Shown: positions 5,638-8,370 of the stretch, piece by piece | How positions within the stretch are numbered: position 1 is the first letter of the stretch | Layout: the number at the start of each line of letters is the position of its first letter | Source of the DNA: Hyphomicrobiales bacterium | Lineage (GTDB): Bacteria > Pseudomonadota > Alphaproteobacteria > Rhizobiales > Xanthobacteraceae | Length of the DNA stretch: 8,370 nt | Assembly (NCBI GenBank): GCA_016210825.1 | Contig: JACQTM010000227.1 | Coordinates: 1 to 8,370 of the forward strand | Direction: 5' to 3' | Translations under genes and position numbers: made by a program | Notes under the pieces: model-generated | Databases searched by the model: none | Seen by the model: only the letters and a program-made list of their open reading frames with translations | Told to the model about the DNA's origin: nothing

Positions 5638-6402
5638 TCAGATCAGCTTCAATCCTTTGAAGCTGGCATGGCCTTCCTTGCCCACGATGATGTGATCGTG
5701 AACCGAGATGCCGAGTGGCTTGGCGACCTCCACGATCGCCTGCGTCATCTGGATGTCGGAGCGCGACGGCGTTGGATCTCCCGAAGGGTGATTGTGCACA
5801 AGGATGATCGCGGTCGCGGATAGCTCCAGCGCGCGTTTGACTACCTCGCGTGGATACACCGGAGTGTGATCCACGGTGCCCGTCTGTTGCAGCTCGTCGG
5901 CGATGAGCTGATTGCGCTTGTCCAGGAAGATCACGCGAAACTGTTCCTTCTCGGAAAATGCTTGCGCTGTCCGGCAATAGTCAAGGACTGCCGACCATGA
6001 CGACAGTACCGTACGCCCCTTAACGGCGCCACGAGCAAGACGGCTCGCCGCCGCCTGCACGATTTTCAATTCGGTAATCGCCGCGTCGCCCAACCCCTTG
6101 ACCTCGGCCAGCCGCGCTGCCGGGGCCGAGACCACCTCGGCAAACGAGCCAAACTTGGTGATTAGCGCCTTCGCCAGCGGCTTGACGTCACGACGCGGTA
6201 AGGCGCGGAACAAGATCAGTTCGAGAAATTCGTAATCCGTAAGTGCATCCGTGCCGGCGCCGCGGAAACGCGCACGTAACCGTTCACGATGGCCGTAATA
6301 ATGCGGACCGGCTTCCTTTAATCCAAGGGCACCGTCGTACCTTCGATCCTGTGCAGCAGGTTTCTTGACTGCCACCTTAAATCCCCAACCCGATATCGCC
6401 AT
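5638..6402 (-). CDS. radC: RadC family JAB/JAMM-domain protein
   Basis: A 254-residue protein of usual RadC length. After a variable basic N-terminus, HYYGHRERLRARF (34-46) opens the conserved region. A helix-hairpin-helix-like segment, VKGLGDAAITEL (101-112), suggests DNA contact. The C-terminal JAB domain has the complete metal site: E170, H203 and H205 in HNHPSGDP, S213 and D216 (HxH-x7-S-x2-D). Although named for DNA repair, the function of RadC is unsettled, and the E. coli radC102 phenotype was traced to recG. The fold is that of a metal-dependent JAMM hydrolase. The start ATG at 6402 has no clear Shine-Dalgarno site, and a nearby GTG at codon 10 is a possible alternative. It lies 41 bases downstream of map on the same strand and converges with the Inh-domain gene with six bases between stops. 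Confidence 0.94.
   Translation of the reverse strand: MAISGWGFKVAVKKPAAQDRRYDGALGLKEAGPHYYGHRERLRARFRGAGTDALTDYEFLELILFRALPRRDVKPLAKALITKFGSFAEVVSAPAARLAEVKGLGDAAITELKIVQAAASRLARGAVKGRTVLSSWSAVLDYCRTAQAFSEKEQFRVIFLDKRNQLIADELQQTGTVDHTPVYPREVVKRALELSATAIILVHNHPSGDPTPSRSDIQMTQAIVEVAKPLGISVHDHIIVGKEGHASFKGLKLI
5644..5665. other. Perfect 9-bp hairpin at the 3' end of radC
   Basis: CAGCTTCAA (5644-5652), loop TCCT, TTGAAGCTG (5657-5665). It overlaps the last radC codons (Phe-Lys-Gly-Leu-Lys-Leu) and begins 12 bases after the stop of the convergent Inh-domain gene. No T-run follows on the plus strand, so it is not a canonical intrinsic terminator; it could still protect or end the Inh-gene mRNA. 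Confidence 0.4.
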
Positions 6403-6443
6403 TCAGCATGACGCCATCGCCGGGTTTTGCAATCGGCTGTCTC

Positions 6444-7268
6444 TCACGACGCGTAAGGCGGTTTGTGCAGTCCCTTGGGCGAAGGCGTGAAAATTTCGGC
6501 GCTGTCCTGCGTCACCCCGATGGTGTGCTCAAATTGGGCGGAAAGCGATCGGTCGCGCGTCACCGCTGTCCATCCATCCGAGAGCACCTTCACATGAGGG
6601 CGGCCGAGATTGATCATCGGCTCGACGGTGAAGAACATGCCGGGCTTGAGCATGGTACCTTCGCCCGCGCGGCCGACATGGACGATATTGGGCTCGTCAT
6701 GGAACAGGCGGCCAAGGCCATGGCCGCAAAAATCGCGTACCACGCTCATGTGCTGGGCTTCGACATAGCTTTGAATCGCGGCGCCGATATCGCCAGTGGT
6801 CCCGCCCGGCCGGATAGCGGCAATGCCGCGCATCATCGCTTCGTAGGTGATGTCGATCAGCCGCTCGGCGCGTCGCGGAACTTCACCGACAGGGAACATA
6901 CGGCTGGAATCGCCATGCCAGCCGTCGAGGATCAGCGTGACATCGATATTGACGATGTCGCCCTCCTTCAACGGTTTCTCGCCCGGGATGCCGTGGCAGA
7001 CGACATGATTGATCGATGTGCAGGTCGATTTCTTGTAACCGCGATACATCAGGGTAGCCGGCAGGGCACCGTGATCCAATGCGAATTCGGACACGAGGCG
7101 ATCGAGCTTTTCGGTTGAAACTCCGGGTCTGACCTCGTCGACCAGCATATCAAGACACTCGGCAACGAGACGCCCGGCCTTACGCATGCCGGCGAAGGCA
7201 TTGGGACCGTGAAGCTTGATTTGCCCGGTTTTGCGTAACGGCGCGACCGCGGCGTCAACGTAACTCAT
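6444..7268 (-). CDS. map: Type I methionine aminopeptidase
   Basis: A 274-residue cytosolic metalloenzyme that removes the initiator methionine from new proteins when the second residue is small. All metal ligands are visible: D109 (NIDVT), D120 (WHGDSS), H183 (CGHGLG), E216 (TVEP) and E247 (QFEHT), plus the substrate histidines H92 (VCHGIP) and H190 (LFHDEP). The absence of a long insert between the ligands makes it type I. The ATG at 7268 is preferred: GGGG six bases upstream can serve as ribosome binding site, whereas the frame can be extended only to a TTG at 7304. It lies between sfsA and radC, all on the minus strand, an order I associate with alphaproteobacteria; the gap from the sfsA stop is 62 bases, so it may also have its own promoter. 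Confidence 0.96.
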   Translation of the reverse strand: MSYVDAAVAPLRKTGQIKLHGPNAFAGMRKAGRLVAECLDMLVDEVRPGVSTEKLDRLVSEFALDHGALPATLMYRGYKKSTCTSINHVVCHGIPGEKPLKEGDIVNIDVTLILDGWHGDSSRMFPVGEVPRRAERLIDITYEAMMRGIAAIRPGGTTGDIGAAIQSYVEAQHMSVVRDFCGHGLGRLFHDEPNIVHVGRAGEGTMLKPGMFFTVEPMINLGRPHVKVLSDGWTAVTRDRSLSAQFEHTIGVTQDSAEIFTPSPKGLHKPPYAS

Positions 7269-7330
7269 GTCATTCCCCGTTTGATGCTCGGCAAATGTAA
7301 GCAATCGGCTAGCTGGCGCAAGCGTACTGG

Positions 7331-8044
7331 CTATCCGAGCATGGCAACCGGACCCGCGACCTCGATCATCTCGCTATTAAGCGCACAGCGATAAGCGAAC
7401 GCCTCCACTCCACCAGCGCGCGCCCGGTCGAAAGCCGCGCCATAGGCGGGGTCGATGTCGCGAGCTAGCGCGAATCTATCCGCCGAACCGATTTGGATTA
7501 GGAACAACATCGCAGCGCGCGCACCGGATGCGACCATGCGCGACAACTCGTCGAGATGTTTTGCTCCACGCGCGGTCACGCTGTCGGGAAATTCGGCGAC
7601 GCCGGGCTGCCGCATGAGATGAACATTCTTAACCTCTACGTAACATGAGGAGCGTGCGGACGCCTCCAACAGGAAATCAATGCGGGAGTTCCTGCCATAT
7701 TTGACTTCACGGCGGATCGATTCGTAGCCGGTCAATTCGGAAATCGTATTTGTGACGATGGCCTCCGCCACCAGTGCGTTAGGATGGCCGGTGTTAACGC
7801 CGACAAGCTCTAGGCCGCCCCCGAAGTCGGCCTCCACCAGTTCCCAGCTATAAGGCAGCTTGCGTTTTGGGTTATCCGACTTGGAAAGCCAGACTCGCGC
7901 ACCCGGCGTCATAAGACCAGTCATTGCGCCCGGATTGGCGACGTGCACGGTTAGTTCTATGCCGTCCGGCAAAACGACGTCGGCGAGAAAGCGCTTATAT
8001 CGGCGCTTCAACGTTGCGGGAATGAGCGGCTGAAGAAAACGCAT
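7331..8044 (-). CDS. sfsA: SfsA family DNA-binding / nuclease-like protein
   Basis: A 237-residue protein, close to the length of E. coli SfsA (sugar fermentation stimulation protein A), whose role is poorly defined; overexpression affects maltose metabolism and it binds DNA. The N-terminal OB-like domain contains RYKRFLADV (15-23) and HVANPGAMTG (34-43). The C-terminal domain has a PD-(D/E)xK-like set: D123 in RIDFLLE, E137 and K139 in YVEVKNV, then EFPDSVTARGAKHLDEL (151-167). In E. coli the N-terminal motif reads HCPNTGAM; here the Cys is Val35, a minor difference. The ATG at 8044 has no clear Shine-Dalgarno site, but it lies only nine bases after the stop of the upstream dehydrogenase gene, which suggests one transcript and perhaps translational coupling. 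Confidence 0.94.
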   Translation of the reverse strand: MRFLQPLIPATLKRRYKRFLADVVLPDGIELTVHVANPGAMTGLMTPGARVWLSKSDNPKRKLPYSWELVEADFGGGLELVGVNTGHPNALVAEAIVTNTISELTGYESIRREVKYGRNSRIDFLLEASARSSCYVEVKNVHLMRQPGVAEFPDSVTARGAKHLDELSRMVASGARAAMLFLIQIGSADRFALARDIDPAYGAAFDRARAGGVEAFAYRCALNSEMIEVAGPVAMLG

Positions 8045-8053
8045 CCGACCGGA

Positions 8054-8370
8054 CTAAGCAGCAATACGGCCGCCGAGCTCATCCTCGATGTGAATGCGCA
8101 CGATATCGTCGAACGATGTCTCCGCCCTGAAGCCGAGGTCGCGCGCTCGCTTCGCATCGATGCGCTCCGACCAACCCGACACGATCCGCATGATCAGCTC
8201 GTCCGGTTCTCGGCGTATGCGGGCGACAACCTTGTCACCGGCAACACGGCGCAGAGCCTCGATTTGTTCGCTGACCGTACAGCTGACACCTGGCATCGCA
8301 AGGTTTATTCGCGAGCCAAGTTGTTCGCGCATCAGTGAGGCGGCATGAATAAGAAAGCCAACAGCGGAAC
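8054..8370 (-). CDS. denD: NAD-dependent epimerase/dehydratase-family dehydrogenase, D-erythronate dehydrogenase-like, C-terminal part (5' end outside window)
   Basis: The frame is open from the TAG at 8056-8054 to the right edge, so the ATG at 8332 is internal and not the gene start. Just upstream of it, at about 8339-8368, the frame reads SAVGFLIHAA, a segment I recognise from the C-terminal part of DenD-type extended SDR proteins. It continues through AMPGVSCTVSEQIEAL, RIRREPDELIMRIV and the ending FRAETSFDDIVRIHIEDELGG, all typical of that group. DenD oxidises D-erythronate at C2 with NAD to start its breakdown; closely related proteins act on other sugar acids or are uncharacterised. The Rossmann motif and the Tyr-x3-Lys catalytic pair are outside the window. 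It stops nine bases before sfsA, so the two are probably co-transcribed. The family is fairly sure, the substrate less so. Confidence 0.75.
   Translation of the reverse strand, partial: SAVGFLIHAASLMREQLGSRINLAMPGVSCTVSEQIEALRRVAGDKVVARIRREPDELIMRIVSGWSERIDAKRARDLGFRAETSFDDIVRIHIEDELGGRIAA

Noticed and set aside
6408..7118. 236-codon plus-strand frame antisense to map
   Set aside because: map has all its metal ligands in the other strand; the antisense product has no recognisable domain or start signal.
7269..7304. 12-codon N-terminal extension of map from a TTG
   Set aside because: The ATG at 7268 has a better-placed purine-rich site and gives the usual N-terminus.

Overview
The window looks like chromosomal DNA of an alphaproteobacterium of the order Hyphomicrobiales, most likely of the Bradyrhizobium / Rhodopseudomonas / Pseudolabrys kind. 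The grounds are the GC-rich third codon positions, the sfsA-map-radC gene order, the alphaproteobacterial style of the proteins, and palindromic repeats ending in GTCGTCCC...GGGACGAC that I associate with these genomes. The assignment rests on recognition and not on a search. I see no rRNA, tRNA, CRISPR array, transposase, integrase or phage gene. Most of the window is ordinary metabolic and housekeeping DNA.

Left part (1-2030, + strand): the C-terminal end of an NAD(P)-dependent succinate-semialdehyde-type aldehyde dehydrogenase, then a complete E2 acyltransferase of a 2-oxo acid dehydrogenase complex. A 136-base palindromic repeat fills most of the gap between them. A second, shorter palindromic repeat lies inside the E2 gene, in frame, and encodes part of the flexible linker between the lipoyl domain and the E1/E3-binding domain. 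This domesticated repeat is the most interesting signal in the window.

Middle (2053-5631): an integral-membrane methyltransferase of the isoprenylcysteine carboxylmethyltransferase type faces the E2 gene convergently. A beta-hydroxyacid dehydrogenase with an altered substrate-binding motif follows on the minus strand. It is divergent, across 241 bases, from a D-2-hydroxyacid dehydrogenase of the glyoxylate/hydroxypyruvate reductase type. Twelve bases downstream of the latter is a secreted protein with two tandem Inh-like (protease-inhibitor) domains.

Right part (5638-8370, all on the minus strand, read right to left): the 3' portion of a denD-like sugar-acid dehydrogenase, then sfsA, map (type I methionine aminopeptidase) and radC, closely spaced and probably at least partly co-transcribed. 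radC converges on the Inh-domain gene with only six bases between the stop codons. The aldehyde dehydrogenase, E2 and three hydroxyacid dehydrogenases suggest small organic-acid metabolism, but no single pathway can be proven from this window.
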